The position numbers and the translations under genes were made by a program. From Areca catechu (lineage: Eukaryota > Streptophyta > Magnoliopsida > Arecales > Arecaceae), in the NCBI GenBank assembly GCA_021397845.1, contig CM038053.1:110459825-110523824 (forward strand): 64,000 nucleotides of DNA, in the 5' to 3' direction. Under the pieces are notes generated by a model. It worked only from the letters and a program-made list of their open reading frames with translations. It did no database searches and was not told the DNA's origin. Positions 45,091-56,440 of the stretch are shown in pieces. Position 1 is the stretch's first letter; every line of letters starts with the position of its first letter.

Positions 45091-45630
45091 GGACTCCTCC
45101 TAATACACCTCAACTCAATGGGGTATCGAAAGAAAGAATAGGACTCTATTAGATATTGTCCGATCGACAATGAGCTTCAATGATTTACCTTTATTTTTTA
45201 AAGGCATTCTTTACTTTCTATGATTTATTTATTAAATAGAATTTTCTTCTAAATCCATTCCCGCCATATCGTATGAGATGTGGTATGGTAAGAAACCAAG
45301 TCTTGGTCATCTTAAGATTTGAGAATCTCAAGCTTAAGTCAAGAGACAACAAGCAGACAGGTTAAGAAATAGGTCTATAAGAGCTTATTTTATAGGGGAT
45401 CCTAAAGAGTCATTAGGATATTAGTTTTACTTCCTAGAAGATCATAATGTGATTGTGAGTCGACATGCTATATTTTGAAAAATAGTTTATCCAAGATAGA
45501 GGTAATGGGAGGCAATTTGAGCTTAAAGAAAAGTTTCTAAAGAGCAGCAAGCCATAGATCCTATAAAACCTATTCATGCTGAGCCTGTAGATGTAGTACC
45601 TCCTCCATCTAGTAAATTTAGTAGGATCTC
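45091..45630 (+). pseudogene. pol: Copia E integrase C-terminus (second part)
   Basis: It starts mid-gene with TPPNTPQLNGVS (45095-45130), the segment holding the catalytic Glu. The MSFNDLP and SYEMWYGKKPSLGHLKI motifs follow (45270-45320), then the integrase C-terminal GY..DP region (45390-45420) and the spacer to RT. Frame changes and stops are frequent. It is interrupted at 45630 by a solo LTR and resumes at 47202. Confidence 0.85.
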
Positions 45631-46420
45631 TGATGCGGGACAAAAATGAAATGATGGATGGAGAGTTTTAGTAAGCTAACCAGCAAGCAAACTTGAGCAA
45701 TTAATTATCAAATAAATGGGCTAAATTAATCCAAGAAATGAATTCTCATAAGGAGACTAGTTGATCTAAATTATAACACCTGTAATGTAGATCTAGCTTA
45801 AAACAAAGATTAGGATCTTCATGGCAAGGAAACCATCACTACCAGGGCAAATTAACCTTCAAATGATCAGATCTAATGAAGCTTAGGAAGAGTTTTCGAA
45901 CCAATAATAATGGCTAAAATATTTTAGTGGAAGGGTTCACATAACACTCTAGGAAAGAGGATTAGATGGTAAGACTAGAACTCCTTCAACTTATGAACTT
46001 ACCTTGCACTTGGATCATGGAAAGAAACCTTCATCATCAACTCGAATCCCTGAGAGAATCTGCAATGAACCTATGATAAGGGTGTGGAAACAAAGATGGA
46101 AGGAAATAATCAAAGGAAAATAAAGCAAGGGAAGTCTGGGAATGGCTTGAAGCTAGGTGGCAAGCTCTTCTCTCTTCCTCTAGGTACACACCTCAAAGAC
46201 ATTGGAAGGGCTTCTTTGAAGTATCAAATGGGCCTCTCACCCTCTCCCTCAAGGAGTGACCTAGCTCTAGGACTATGGAATGAAGAAAATTGGCTAGATT
46301 AAAGGGCATCTCACCCTCTCCACACAAGGAAACTAGACTAGAATTCAAGAAGAAAAACAAACTCAAGATCATCTTAATTTTATTTCTAAATGGAATGAAT
46401 ACAAGAGGGGAGGCTTGGCC

Positions 46421-46430
46421 CTATTTATAG
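46421..46430 (-). promoter_or_regulatory. TATA box of the solo LTR in copia E
   Basis: Minus strand ctataaatag, consensus. Confidence 0.65.
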
Positions 46431-46867
46431 GCCAAGGAATTTCTAGGAAATTCATCCAAAAAAGATTAAAATATAATTAATCCATAGATTAGTTATGCTA
46501 AGCACTAGATTAGGTGGCCTTAACTAAAATTGGTTACAACTTCCAATAAGAAATGGTTAAAAATAAATTTTGGTTGCAACAAACTTCCAAGTGAAGCCTT
46601 CTTAGCTTGCCATGTGTCATCAAGGGATTCTTCCACGTGTCTTCAATAAAAGTGATCTTCCAAGTGGCGGCATGAGATGTTTCAACATGGCATCCAAAGA
46701 TGCTTCCAAGTATAATTAACATGGAACTTCCAAATGTCATAAGGGATGGCGTCCAAGACTCTTCAAGTGTGCTTCAAGTGGTGCTCCAATAAACTCTCAA
46801 GTGGCAAATAAAAAAAGCTTGATGATCTCCCGAGTGGCATGGAAAAATTGCTTAACAGAGGGGTAGT

Positions 46868-46998
46868 GTCGGCTCAAGGACAGGTTGAGTCGACTCAAGG
46901 TGCATGAAGTATCGGCTCAAGGTTGAGTCGACTCAAGGTGCATGAAGTATCGGCTAAAGGACAGGTTGAGTTGACTCAAGGTGCATGAGTCGACACTT
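46868..46998 (-). repeat. gagtcgactc array in chromovirus-like solo LTR
   Basis: Three units of about 38-43 bp contain ttgagtcgactcaaggtgcatg (first bases at 46885, 46923 and 46966, the last mutated), alternating with tatcggctcaagg. It lies about 450 bp upstream of the minus-strand TATA box, mirroring the Sirevirus arrangement. Confidence 0.75.
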
Positions 46999-47201
46999 GA
47001 AAATTGGGGATCTCCTTCTTGAGTTGGCTTATGGAAGTATCTTCTTTAAAAGTGAATTGCTTGAGTGCTTGGGCTTTCTTTTAACCATGTTTTAGCTTCC
47101 ATGATGTGGACTTGCTTTCTCCATGGGTATGTTGATTAGAAGACCTTCATAGCTGCAAGATTTGCTTGAAATCTATTTGCCTTTGCTTGATGTCCCCATC
47201 A

Positions 47202-48250
47202 ACCTCCCATCCTCTTGAGAGATACAAAGGTATGATTATAGAGTATGTTGAGGAAATGTTCCTTGTAGGAAATATGGAACATAGAGATGATCTTAAAACC
47301 TATAATAAAGTGTGTCAAACATTGCTCCGAGAAATGGTTAAATGCTATGAAGTTAGAAATTGACTCCATGCATTCCAACTAAGTATGGACCTTAGTAGAT
47401 CCACCAAAGGATAAAGTACATATTAGATGCAAATAAATCTTTAAAATGAAAATAGGTGTAGATGGAAAGGTGGAGACCTATAAAGCTAGGCTCGTGACAA
47501 AAGGTATAGTCAACATGAAGACATTGACTATCATCATACTTTTTCATCTATGGCTATGCTAAAATCCATTCGCACACTATTTACTATTGTAACTTTTTAT
47601 GATTATGAGATATAGTAGATGGATTTGAAAATAGCATTCTTGAATGGATATGTCAAGAAAGATATCTATGTAGAGTAGTCTATGGATTTCACTTCCAGAG
47701 ATGGAGATCATAAAGTCTACAAATTGTATAGATCCATATATAAATAAAAACAAGTTTGCCAAAGTTAGAATGCTCATTTCAATGATGCAATCAAATTATT
47801 TGATTTCATTAAGAATGAGAAGAAACCATGTATTTACAAGAAGGATAGTGGGAGTGCTATCACATTCCTCGTACTGTACGTTGACAACATCCTTCTTATT
47901 GAGAATGATATTCTCATGCTAACTTTAATCAAGAGAAGGTTGTTTAAAGAATTCTCCATAAAGGACCATGGGGAGGTATATATATTCTAGGAATAAAGGT
48001 CTATAGAGATAGATCTAAAAGGATGTTTAACCTTTTACAGAAAATGTACATAGAAAGGTGCTAAAAGGTTTAGCACTAAAAACTTCAACAAAGGACTTCT
48101 ACCCCTTAAGCATGATATTCATCCCTCCAAGAAAATTGTCTAAGCATATCTAAGGAGATTTAGTGCATGAACAAGGTTCCTTATACTTCGGCTATAAGGA
48201 GTCTCATGTATTCCATGTTATGTATGTGCCTGATATAGCCTTGCTGTGAG
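47202..48250 (+). pseudogene. pol: Copia E reverse transcriptase
   Basis: It resumes with HPLERYKGMI (47211) and EEMFLVGN. Near 47395-47480 are the WTLVDPP and KVETYKARLV motifs, with IYKRK decayed; QMDVKTAFLN-like sequence (MDLKIAFLN) is at 47615-47645. The active-site box near 47871-47890 reads YVDNILLI: the second catalytic Asp has become Asn. A YILGIKVYRDRSKRM-like stretch is near 47980-48020. Many frameshifts. Typical copia RT, not active. Confidence 0.87.
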
Positions 48251-48866
48251 TGTCATGAGCAATTATCAGTCAAATCTAGATGAAGAATAATAGATAGTTG
48301 TGAAGAACATTGTTAAGTACTTGAGAAAAATTAAGGATTTGTTCTTAATATTTAGAGAAGGATCTGAGTTGTTGGTTGAAGGATACACTAACTTAGACTT
48401 CATGTCTAATATTGATGATAGAAATTCTACATCAGGATGCATATTCTTTTGCAATGATGGTTCAACAAGTTGAAAAAATTCCAAGCAACAAATCATTACA
48501 GACTCTACTATCAAAGCTGAGTATATTGCTGCCTCAAAAGTTGCGAAGGATGCCTTCTGGTATAAGAACTTTCTTGTAAAACTTGGTATTATGCCATTAG
48601 ATACCATCACACTATACTATGATACTAACAGCACCATAGCCCTTATTAAGGAGCTGAGATCTTATCAGAAGGCAAGCACATATAGTGGTAACATCGTTCA
48701 CGACTACCTTAAAAAAAATATGGAGGTGAAAAGAGTAAACTCTACAAACAATGTGGCAAACCCATTGACTAAACCACTTAGCTAACAGAAGACTGAAGCT
48801 CACCTTGAGCAGATGGGATTTAGGTTTATGGTAGATAAGCTTTAGTGTAAGTGAGAGATTATTAAA
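48251..48866 (+). pseudogene. pol: Copia E RNase H
   Basis: VKNIVKYLRKIKDLFLIF lies near 48293-48345, EGYTNLDFMSN (first Asp altered) near 48380-48410, and STSGCIFF near 48427. TDSTIKAEYIAASKVAKDAFW is near 48500-48560. The open piece 48591-48785 ends in NNVANPLTKPLS. The final 80 bases contain the QKTEAHLEQMGF-like tail and a PPT-like gtgagagattat before the LTR. The frame is mostly readable with a few stops. Confidence 0.87.
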
Positions 48867-51079
48867 TGTATGTCCTAGAAGCCAATCAGGCTGACACATT
48901 TTATTATTCTAGGATATAATTTTATACTTAGTAATTCATTAATAAAATTGGACATTTTCATCACCATTCTTATTTTATTTGTCCTTAAATCATCCAAGGA
49001 ATTAATAGATGAAGACACATTCTAAAAAGTTAAGAATTTGAGACGTGTCATTAGTAATTAATTTCTAAATTATCCTCGATCAATGAATCATCATGGGGAT
49101 GGTGATTGATTTAGTAAGATTGGTGCATGGATTACTTTCCTTTGGATAAACAAGTCTTGAGTCTATAATTTGGAAACATTGAAGCGAGAGTGCAGGTAGT
49201 TATTAAAGAACAACAATATCGAGCATGACTAACACAAGAAGTTACTTGGATGTCTACTCATTTATCAGGGACTTTCTCGATGCTATTGTAGTAGTGGTTC
49301 TTTGACTGTGGTACCTTGGCTATTCACAATGAAGTTTCTTTAGTTTGACTACACATACACTTGTTCTCCTAGCCATATAGCTTCTTGCGATGTTGTTAGC
49401 TATAATAGGTTCATTATAGAAGTAGGATGTGTACCTAGATAAAATCTATCAATCTTAGTAGTTAAGGAATAGTTCTATATAATTTATGAAGCTAAGTTCT
49501 TAAGATCATGCCCATAGCAATGTGATTAATGGAAAAAAGTTTTCATAAGATTTTACGATATAAACTCGAGTGGATTAAATTTTACATATGATAAATGATG
49601 GGATTTGATGAGTTTTCCATAAACTTCATCTTATCAAAACTTATGAAGGAAGAACTGAATCATATGATAACTATATCTTACCTTTCGTTCTACTAGGTTG
49701 CTACTATATACTCTAGGTATTACTAGTGGATTGTGAGACTCACAAGGATCATCTTGATAATCAATAATTCTTGTTAGGATTTAATGATGCTATTGATGAT
49801 CATAGTATAACTTACTACCAAACAAAACAAAATCTATGGGGTCACACACAAAAGGGTTTTGACTTTATTGAATAATTGATTTACATGTTTGAATCATAGT
49901 AGGATCTGATTATCAATGTAATTAATTATTGGATTGATTTATAAAAGTTATCAAAGAAGACTTGCTTAGAGTTAATAAGTTAGAGGAAGATCTAATTGCA
50001 ATTGTTGTTATGTAATTTGATTTGATTAAATTAAGATTTTAATCCTAGTCAAATTAAATCATATTTAATTTATTTGAACTTGGTCTAATTTAAGTCAAAT
50101 TAGGTTTATTAGTCCAAATAAAATTTGGACTTAATTCCTAAAAAGATTTGACCAAATTAAATTTGAATTGGATTAAAATTCCTAGAGTCCCATTAGGCGA
50201 GGACTCTCTCAGCTCCACCACACCCCAAGAGGAGATGGCACATAAGAGGGGCCACACCCCTCTTGTTTTGCATGAAAAATCACGGAAGAAAGAAGAGGCG
50301 CGTCCAAGGGTGGGTGCACCTAAGAATCTCTCTATCTCCTTTTTGAAGTTTGAATTTGATTCAAACTCAAATTTAAAACAATTTCTTATATCTTTTTAAA
50401 GTTTGAATTTGATTCAAACTCAAATTTAAACTAAGAGATGGGGTGGCATGGACAATAAAAGGGGATTCTCATGTGAAGAGTTGATGTACACAAAAGATAG
50501 AATCTGATTTCTAGCACCCCTTTTTTTCTTGATGCTACAAAGAAAAAGGAGGATGGTTCTTCTCTTCTTTCTTCCTCTTTCTCATGTGAAGGGTTCATGT
50601 ATCCTCACTTCATCCTCTCCTCTTCAACCTTCTTCCATAGTTCTTGAGAGGAGAAGAAGCAAAAAGGATCTCCCTCCCATTGTCTTCTTCTTCGAATCAC
50701 TTGAGAAGAGAAAAGAAGAAAAAAGATTCAACTACAAAGAAGAGAAATCTATAAGGAAGCTAGCATCTTAGTGATTTTAGATTCTTATAATTAAAATCAG
50801 TCCTGTGTGGATACTTGTAGAGGTTGGACGTGTGTGTGGCTTAAATGAACCTTGAAGACATGCACAAATTTTAGATCACAGTGAAGAACTATCCACACAA
50901 AGGTGAAAGACCTATGTTTTATTTTTGAATCTTAATCTCACATATGAAGGTTACTGTGATGTGTTTTTGAAGACGAGATCTTATGCATGCTTGCTAGATT
51001 AAAATGATTATAATCTATTTTCTTTCCACTATGTTGTTTTTAAAAAAATTACATGCATAAAAAACATGGTTTTCTAGCA
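48867..51079 (+). repeat. 3' LTR of copia E
   Basis: It starts TGTATGTCCTAGAAGCC right after the PPT-like tract. It is AT-rich and shares the general plan of copia D LTRs (..AGAAGCCAATC.. start, blocks near 49380-49740). The end is taken at ..ttttctagca (51079) because the sequence changes character after it; uncertain by tens of bases. No gene inside: the open frames at 50148-50771 have no domain. Confidence 0.7.
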
Positions 51080-51600
51080 CCAAGTGCTGCCCAAGGGAGG
51101 GACCATGATTTGACATCAATCCTTATAGGGACCACCGAGAGCTACCCAAGAATAGGATTAGGGATTTGGTTACAACACTTGGAATATCCTAGGGCATCCA
51201 TGTGAATACATCAATTTTTTTCTACAAGAAAAAAACAAGGTGTTCTCTGGTTACCTTATTTAGGTTCAAGCCGATATGCACCATGTGCTCCTTTTTCCAT
51301 CATTAAGGGGATAGAGATCTGGTCATCCATGAGCTCCCTGCATTCTTCGACCAAGTCATCACAAGTGTCCTACTCGTCAAGTGTAGAGGAGAGATCTGCT
51401 TGGTTCTTTGATGAGAAAAACATAACATCGCCTAGCAGGGCTTGATCCCCCAAACTTCTCCTACTCAAAAATTTCATGAGTAGGTGGTACGTCGAATCCA
51501 CTACACAGATTGTATTTAATCCAGGTCATCAAAGATTTTCATTATAAATTGAAGCAATTCTGAGGATGATGAAGTCTAGCAGCAATGAGATTAATAGGGT
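51080..51600 (-). pseudogene. pol: Probable Tat-type gypsy PR-RT linker remnant
   Basis: The minus strand near 51170-51215 reads KKIDVFTWMP then a stop then DIPS, which resembles the 'DVFAW..DMPGI' segment before RT in Tat/Ogre elements. Upstream (toward 51560) the order ARRCYV and ELMDDQISIPL is compatible with the protease-RT spacer. Heavily decayed. Alternative: chance similarity in a repeat I do not know. Confidence 0.4.
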
Positions 51601-52616
51601 GCATGCCCTGCGATAATGGTAAAGTTATGATTCCTTTGGTACACACTTTTCCTTGAGAATCCCATTGCTGCCGCCTGGATCATCATGGCTTGTAGCTCTA
51701 GCACGTCGCCACCACGTCGGGTGCCTCCTTCTCCCATCGGGAGCGCTCCCACCTCCTCCGGGATCAGCCCGCTCAGCCTGCAAAATAGAGGAGACCCGAG
51801 CTAGCGATTCCGATGAGGACACTCCGATGATTAAGTCAGTGGGACAATCGAGAGAAATAGAACCTCTGAGGCGGAGAGCTTGGGGAGCTCCCTCGCCTCA
51901 GGGGGGTGACATTATAAAGATGTTCAAATAATGTAAACATGATAAGGAACAAGATAGTAACGTCCGAGCAGTAGAAAGAAGGAATGGAAAGTGGGGATCG
52001 GGGAGGTTCTCCGGCCGGTCCCTTGGTCGCTGAGCTTTCGATGGCTTGCTTGCTTACCTCTCCCCGCTCCTCTTGCATTTGCTGCTTACCTTTCTTACCT
52101 TACGCCTCATGCGATGGCCCCAATCGAATCTAGGGCTTCATCCCGGTGTCCTTCTTGGTGTGCCCTCTCATGATATCTTCCTTGGAGGGGCTAACCGCTG
52201 TTCGTGGCTTCTCCTTCTTCTTCCCCCTCTCAAACTGGTCCTTCCAAAGGGGGAGCCGATCTGTGGGCCTCTTGGAGCCTCTTCCTTACTCTCGGACTGG
52301 TCCTCCTTCTAGCCTTCCTCGGATTGGTCCTCTCCTTCTAGCCTTTCTCGGATTAGTCCTCTCCTTCTAGCCTTTATCTCCCCCTCTCAGACTAGTCCTT
52401 CCAGAGGAGGAGGCAATCCCTCGACCTCCCGGAGCCATTTCTTTTTCGGAGATCCTCCTTTTTCTCTCCGAGCCCTGGCCCTCCTCTTTTTTCCTCCGAG
52501 CCCCCCCCGCTGCTAGGGATGTCATTTTTCTTGAGAGGGGCAGGCACTGTGCCACTAATCCCCGTGCCATGGCGAGAAGTTTCCATTCCTGGAGGGACCG
52601 CCGAGCATTACAGGGC
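51601..52616. other. Unassigned GC-rich repeat DNA, insertion site of Sirevirus B
   Basis: No domain is recognised in any frame. A degenerate 30-bp array of ctcggattggtcctctccttctagcc lies at about 52285-52400. The base composition resembles Tat LTR/3' regions more than copia. Open frames on both strands (51653-51931, 52046-52312, 52367-52669) are unsupported. Confidence 0.5.
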
Positions 52617-52621
52617 CTATG

Positions 52622-54175
52622 TGTTGGCTCTCCTAGTGATTTTGATAAATACCAAAACCCTGAGTACATATTGTATACTATTATTTACTTTTAGTTATGA
52701 GTTTTCAGGAAGCAAGCACCTCAAATTCTCGAAAATTTAAGTATCATGGCACACCGTGGCACGGAGCATTTTTCGTGACATATTCTTCATGCAAAAAGGG
52801 CTTTTATATATTCAATTATTGGTTATTTATGTTTCATTTAAGTTTCAAAATTGATGCTTGTGTTTTGGGCTTTATTTGTACTTGATTATGAATTTTTCAG
52901 AACCAAGTGTCGACACCTGGGAAGTCAAGTGTCGACACTTCAATTATTGGCACGCAAAAAAATATCTTGGCATGCCAAGTGTCGACACCCAGGACTCAAG
53001 TGTTGACACCTAAAACTCAAGTGTCGATACTTAAGTTCCCAAGTGTTGACTCAAGGCATGAGATTTTTTGAAAATCCAGAACATGGCCAATGGAGTGTTT
53101 TTGTGTCAAGTGTCGACACCTATGAATCAAGTATCGATACTTGAAAGTTCAAGTGTCGACACCTGGAAGTCAAGTGTCGACACCTGGAAGTCAAGTGTCG
53201 ACACCTGACAGCCAAGTGTCGACACTCGGGTTCTGACAGGCCTACTTCTAGGTGTCGACACCTGACAGCCAAGGTTGATACCTGACAGCCAAGTGTCGAC
53301 ACTCGTGTTCTAACAGACCTAACGGATCTATTTTCCTGACTTGCAAAATCATCTTTTCAAGCTCCCAATGGCTAGATTCGATGCTCAAATGATCACAAAC
53401 CATTTTTTGGAAGTTTTTATCTGTATTTAAGCTTCACCAACTTCATTCTAAAGGTAATGAAGTGTATTGAAGTCCATTGAAAGCCAAAAAGTCAAGATTC
53501 TCTCAAGAACTTCACTTCAAGAGCCATTTAAAGTTTGATTCCCTGAAAAACTTTCAAGCCCATCCTTACATCATTCCAAAAGAAGAGTTTGAAGGATATT
53601 CCAAGGAGGAGACAAGACAAAGCATCTAACTTGAGCTTCAAAGCTTCCATTCTACTCTTGAAGATAGTTTGTCTTATTTTTGAAATTTATATCTGATTAT
53701 ATCTTGGATTTGACCTTGCTTTCAAGGGTGTCTTGAAAGAAGGTTGTTGTGATTTGTTGGTAAGCAAAGAGACAAAACCAACTAGGGTTAACTTGTGAGC
53801 CTGAAGACAAAAACAAGTGTAAAGGTTTGTTGGTGAGCCTAGGTGATAAAACCAACATAGGTTTCAACTTGTGAGCCTTTTGAAAAATAAGTCGACTGTA
53901 ATCTTGATTGGATTATAGTGGAATTCCCAAGGGTGGCTTGGGAAGTGGATGCAGGTGCTAGGTTTACACCGAACCACTATAAACTTTGTGTTTGTGTATG
54001 TTTGCCTTCTCTCTTTCTTGCTCTTTGTTTATTGCAATTCATTTACTGCTTTTCGCTACATTCAATCTAGTGCATTGAATTTATTACTCACAAACATCAC
54101 TAGACCTTTACATTACTGCTTTAAATTTTAAAAGACCCAATTCACCCCCCTCTTGGGCTCCATTTCTGGGCAATA
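52622..54175 (+). repeat. 5' LTR of Sirevirus B
   Basis: 1554 bp, TGTTGGCTCTCC.. to ..GGGCAATA (terminal CA mutated to TA). It is 103 bp longer than the 3' LTR, and the whole excess lies in the palindrome array (52904-53304). The TATA-like box is ctgtatttaa near 53421-53430, weaker than in the 3' LTR. Confidence 0.95.
52904..53304 (+). promoter_or_regulatory. GTCGAC palindrome array, 5' LTR of Sirevirus B
   Basis: About 15 motif copies, roughly ten of them exact gtgtcgacac, mostly preceded by caa and followed by ctg. Period is irregular (about 20 bp in the densest part, 53148-53220). It lies just upstream of the TATA-like box. Not a CRISPR array: the copies are themselves the main repeat, spacers are short and similar. 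Confidence 0.75.
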
Positions 54176-54177
54176 AG

Positions 54178-54190
54178 TGGTATCGAGAGC
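54178..54190 (+). other. Primer binding site of Sirevirus B (tRNA-iMet)
   Basis: tggtatcgagagc, two bases after the LTR end; close to TGGTATCAGAGC, with one base change. Confidence 0.88.
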
Positions 54191-54234
54191 ACCGGTACTA
54201 CTCTTGTAGGTCCAAGGATCTTGAGTAAAAGATC

Positions 54235-55275
54235 ATGGCAGCCCCAATGGAATGGGTGTTGTTGAAGGTAAAGCTTCAAATCGTCCCCCACTCTTCAATA
54301 GCATAAATTACACATATTGGAAAACATGCATGCGCATATTCATTCAAGCTATTGATTATAATCTTTGGAGGATAATTGTAAAAGGTCCTCATCAGCCTAC
54401 TATGTTGGTTAATGGCATTCTCACTCCAAAAATGGAAGATGATTGGGATGAGAATGACATTAAACAAATAGAGCTTAATGCTAAGGCTATGAATTTATTA
54501 TTTTGCTCTCTTAATCCAAGTGAATTCAATAGAATATCTAATTGTCTTTCTGCCAAGGAGATCTGGGATACACTTGAGGTACCCATAAGGGTACACACCA
54601 AGTGAAAACAACTAAGGTCAACATGCTCATTCATACTTACAAAATGTTTAGAATGGAACCTACTGAGTCTATTAGTGAGATGTATACTAGGTTCACAAAT
54701 ATTATGAATGGCATGAGAAGCCTAGAAAAAGTTGTTCTAATGGTGAACTTGTAAACAAACTTCTCAGGTTTCTATCGACTTCTTAGGATGCAAAGGTGAC
54801 TGCTATTGAAGAAGCTAAGGATGTCAACACTCTTCAACTTGAAATAATTGTTGGGCTCATTGATGACTTATGAGCTCTCCCTCAAATAAAAGAATGTGGA
54901 AGTCGACAAAAAGAAGAAAGTAATCGCTTTCAAATCCACTGCAAGAGAAGAATCAAGCGATGACTCTGAAGAAGATGATGAAGAAGATGAGACGGCTCTA
55001 ATGGCAAGAAAATTCAGAAGGTTCATGAGGAAGAAAAAGTTCAACTTCAAGAAGAAACCACTGAAAGGTGAGCCATGTAAAGAGAAAGACAAGGAGAAGA
55101 TAAGGAGCAGTCCACTTGCTTTGAATGCAAGAAACCGGGTCATTTTAAGGTGGACTGCCCGTTACTCAAGAAAAGCAGAAGAAAATTAAGAAAGAAGGCC
55201 ATGATGGCAACCTGGAGTGACAGCGAGGACTCCAGCTCTGAGGAAGAATAGCAGGAGGTTACAAACTTCTGTCTG
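54235..55275 (+). pseudogene. gag: Sirevirus B gag, N-terminal and zinc-knuckle part
   Basis: The likely original start is ATG at 54235 (MAAP..), one base out of frame with the open segment 54252-54605. That segment has PPLFNSINYTYWKTCMRIF (copia Gag/UBN2 type), EMYTRF-like sequence after a frame change, and KEIWDTLEV. Further pieces follow in other frames to the zinc knuckle CFECKKPGHFKVDC at 55117-55158, preceded by a basic, Lys-rich stretch. Four or more frame changes or stops are present. Gag forms the particle and binds RNA. Confidence 0.9.
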
Positions 55276-55932
55276 ATGGCGGATCATGATGAGGTACAAT
55301 CTGAAACTAAGAATGAATTTACATTTGATGAGTTACATGAAGTTTTTGATGAATTAGTTATAGAATTTCAAAAACTAAAGTCAAAACATAAAGATTTGAA
55401 AAAGCAAAATTCAGATTTAGTCAAAGCAAATAATAAGTTTTCAAATGAAAATGATTGTCTAATTCTTCAAAACAAAAAATTAAATGATAAGGTTTCTACT
55501 CTTGAAAAGGAGAAAGACATTTTGAAAGAGAAGAGCCTTTCAGCTTCAAATGAAAATCTTTCAAAGAAAAACAAAGAAATTTTGGATGAAAACAAAAAAT
55601 ATAAAGAAGAAATTGAAAAGTTAAAACCTTTTGTAGATAAACTTATGTACAGTTCTGAAAAATTAAACATGCTTTTAAATAACCAAAGGGCTATTTTTAA
55701 TAGAGCAGGTTTAGGGTTTAAAACTCAGACGAAACAAAAACTTTTCAAAAATTTCTTTGTGCCAGCATCTTCATCCATTACTTGTTATGCATGTGGTACT
55801 ATAGGACATAAATCTTGCAGGTGCAATAAAAGAAAATTTAGTAACATTAAGAAAGTTTGGGTTACAAAAGGAACCAATGCCACTAACCTGAAAGGACCCA
55901 AGATGACTTGGGTACCTAAAGTCTTCACTTGA
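55276..55932 (+). pseudogene. gag: Sirevirus B gag C-terminus: coiled coil plus second zinc knuckle
   Basis: An open frame of 218 codons, linked to the first part by a TAG at about 55249. Residues 15-140 form a long Lys/Glu/Asn-rich coiled coil. A second knuckle, CYACGTIGHKSCRC (CX2CX4HX4C), lies at about residue 170, then VWVTKGTNATNLKGPK and WVPK before a TGA at 55930. The long coiled coil is a known feature of Sirevirus Gag. The segment leads into protease across a short non-open gap. Confidence 0.88.
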
Positions 55933-55959
55933 TTTTTATTGCAAGTTTGCCTTGCAACC

Positions 55960-56440
55960 AATAAGAAAAGAATGTGGTACCTTGATAGCGGTTGCTCAAG
56001 GCATATACTGGAGATGTGGAGCAGTTATCATCACTCGAATATCAAAATGGTGGCAATGTGACATTTGGTGATAATGGAAAGGGCAAAATTGTTGGTATTG
56101 GTAAAGTCCATATCACCCCCTCTACTTACATTGATAATCTTATATGTTGATGGTTTGAAATATAACTTGCTTAGTATTAGTCAATTTTGCGACAAGGATT
56201 TTAACGTTGTTTTCGAATCTTCTATGTGCATTATTTCTAGTTTAGATGACAATGGCATAAAGTTCATTGGTCATAGGCATGACAATATTTATATGGTTGA
56301 TCTTGATGATCTTCCTGTTCAAAATGGTCAATGCCTAGTGGCAATGGAAGCCAAGATCAATGAAACTAGTTGGCTTTGGCATCATAGACTAGGGCATGCT
56401 AGTATGCATTTGATTTTAAAACTTAGCAAAAGAATTTGAT
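55960..56440 (+). pseudogene. pol: Sirevirus B protease and pre-integrase domain
   Basis: The protease catalytic site is MWYLDSGCSRHI (55973-56010), DSG intact, then a frame change near 56060. The open piece 56065-56439 has LKYNLLSISQFCDKDFNVVF and the zinc-binding histidines in WLWHHRLGHASMHLI (about 56370-56415). The CC half, CSACQLGK, follows at 56480-56505 in another frame. Protease cleaves Gag-Pol. Broken by at least two frame changes. Confidence 0.9.

Larger units (their letters stand above)
45631..47201 (-). mobile_element. Chromovirus-like solo LTR inside copia E, TSD atctc/acctc
   Basis: 1571 bp in reverse: minus strand TGATGGGGACATCA.. to ..TCCCGCATCA, the same ends as element C LTRs. 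Flanking 5-mers are atctc (45626-45630) and acctc (47202-47206), one mismatch, which fits an old insertion. A TATA box on the minus strand lies at 46421-46430. An array of gagtcgactc lies upstream of it (46868-46998). No internal region is present. Confidence 0.82.

Noticed and set aside
50148..50771. Plus-strand frames of 80-83 codons
   Set aside because: They lie in the copia E LTR in AT-rich, purine-rich sequence; no domain or conserved start.
52046..52370. Leu/Pro-rich frames that could look like a signal peptide or membrane protein
   Set aside because: They come from C/T-rich repeats (ctcggattggtcctctcc); overlapping frames on both strands look equally open.
52904..53304. CRISPR-like regular repeats
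   Set aside because: Plant retrotransposon LTR; the repeated unit is a short palindrome, spacers are of uneven length and similar to each other, no cas genes.
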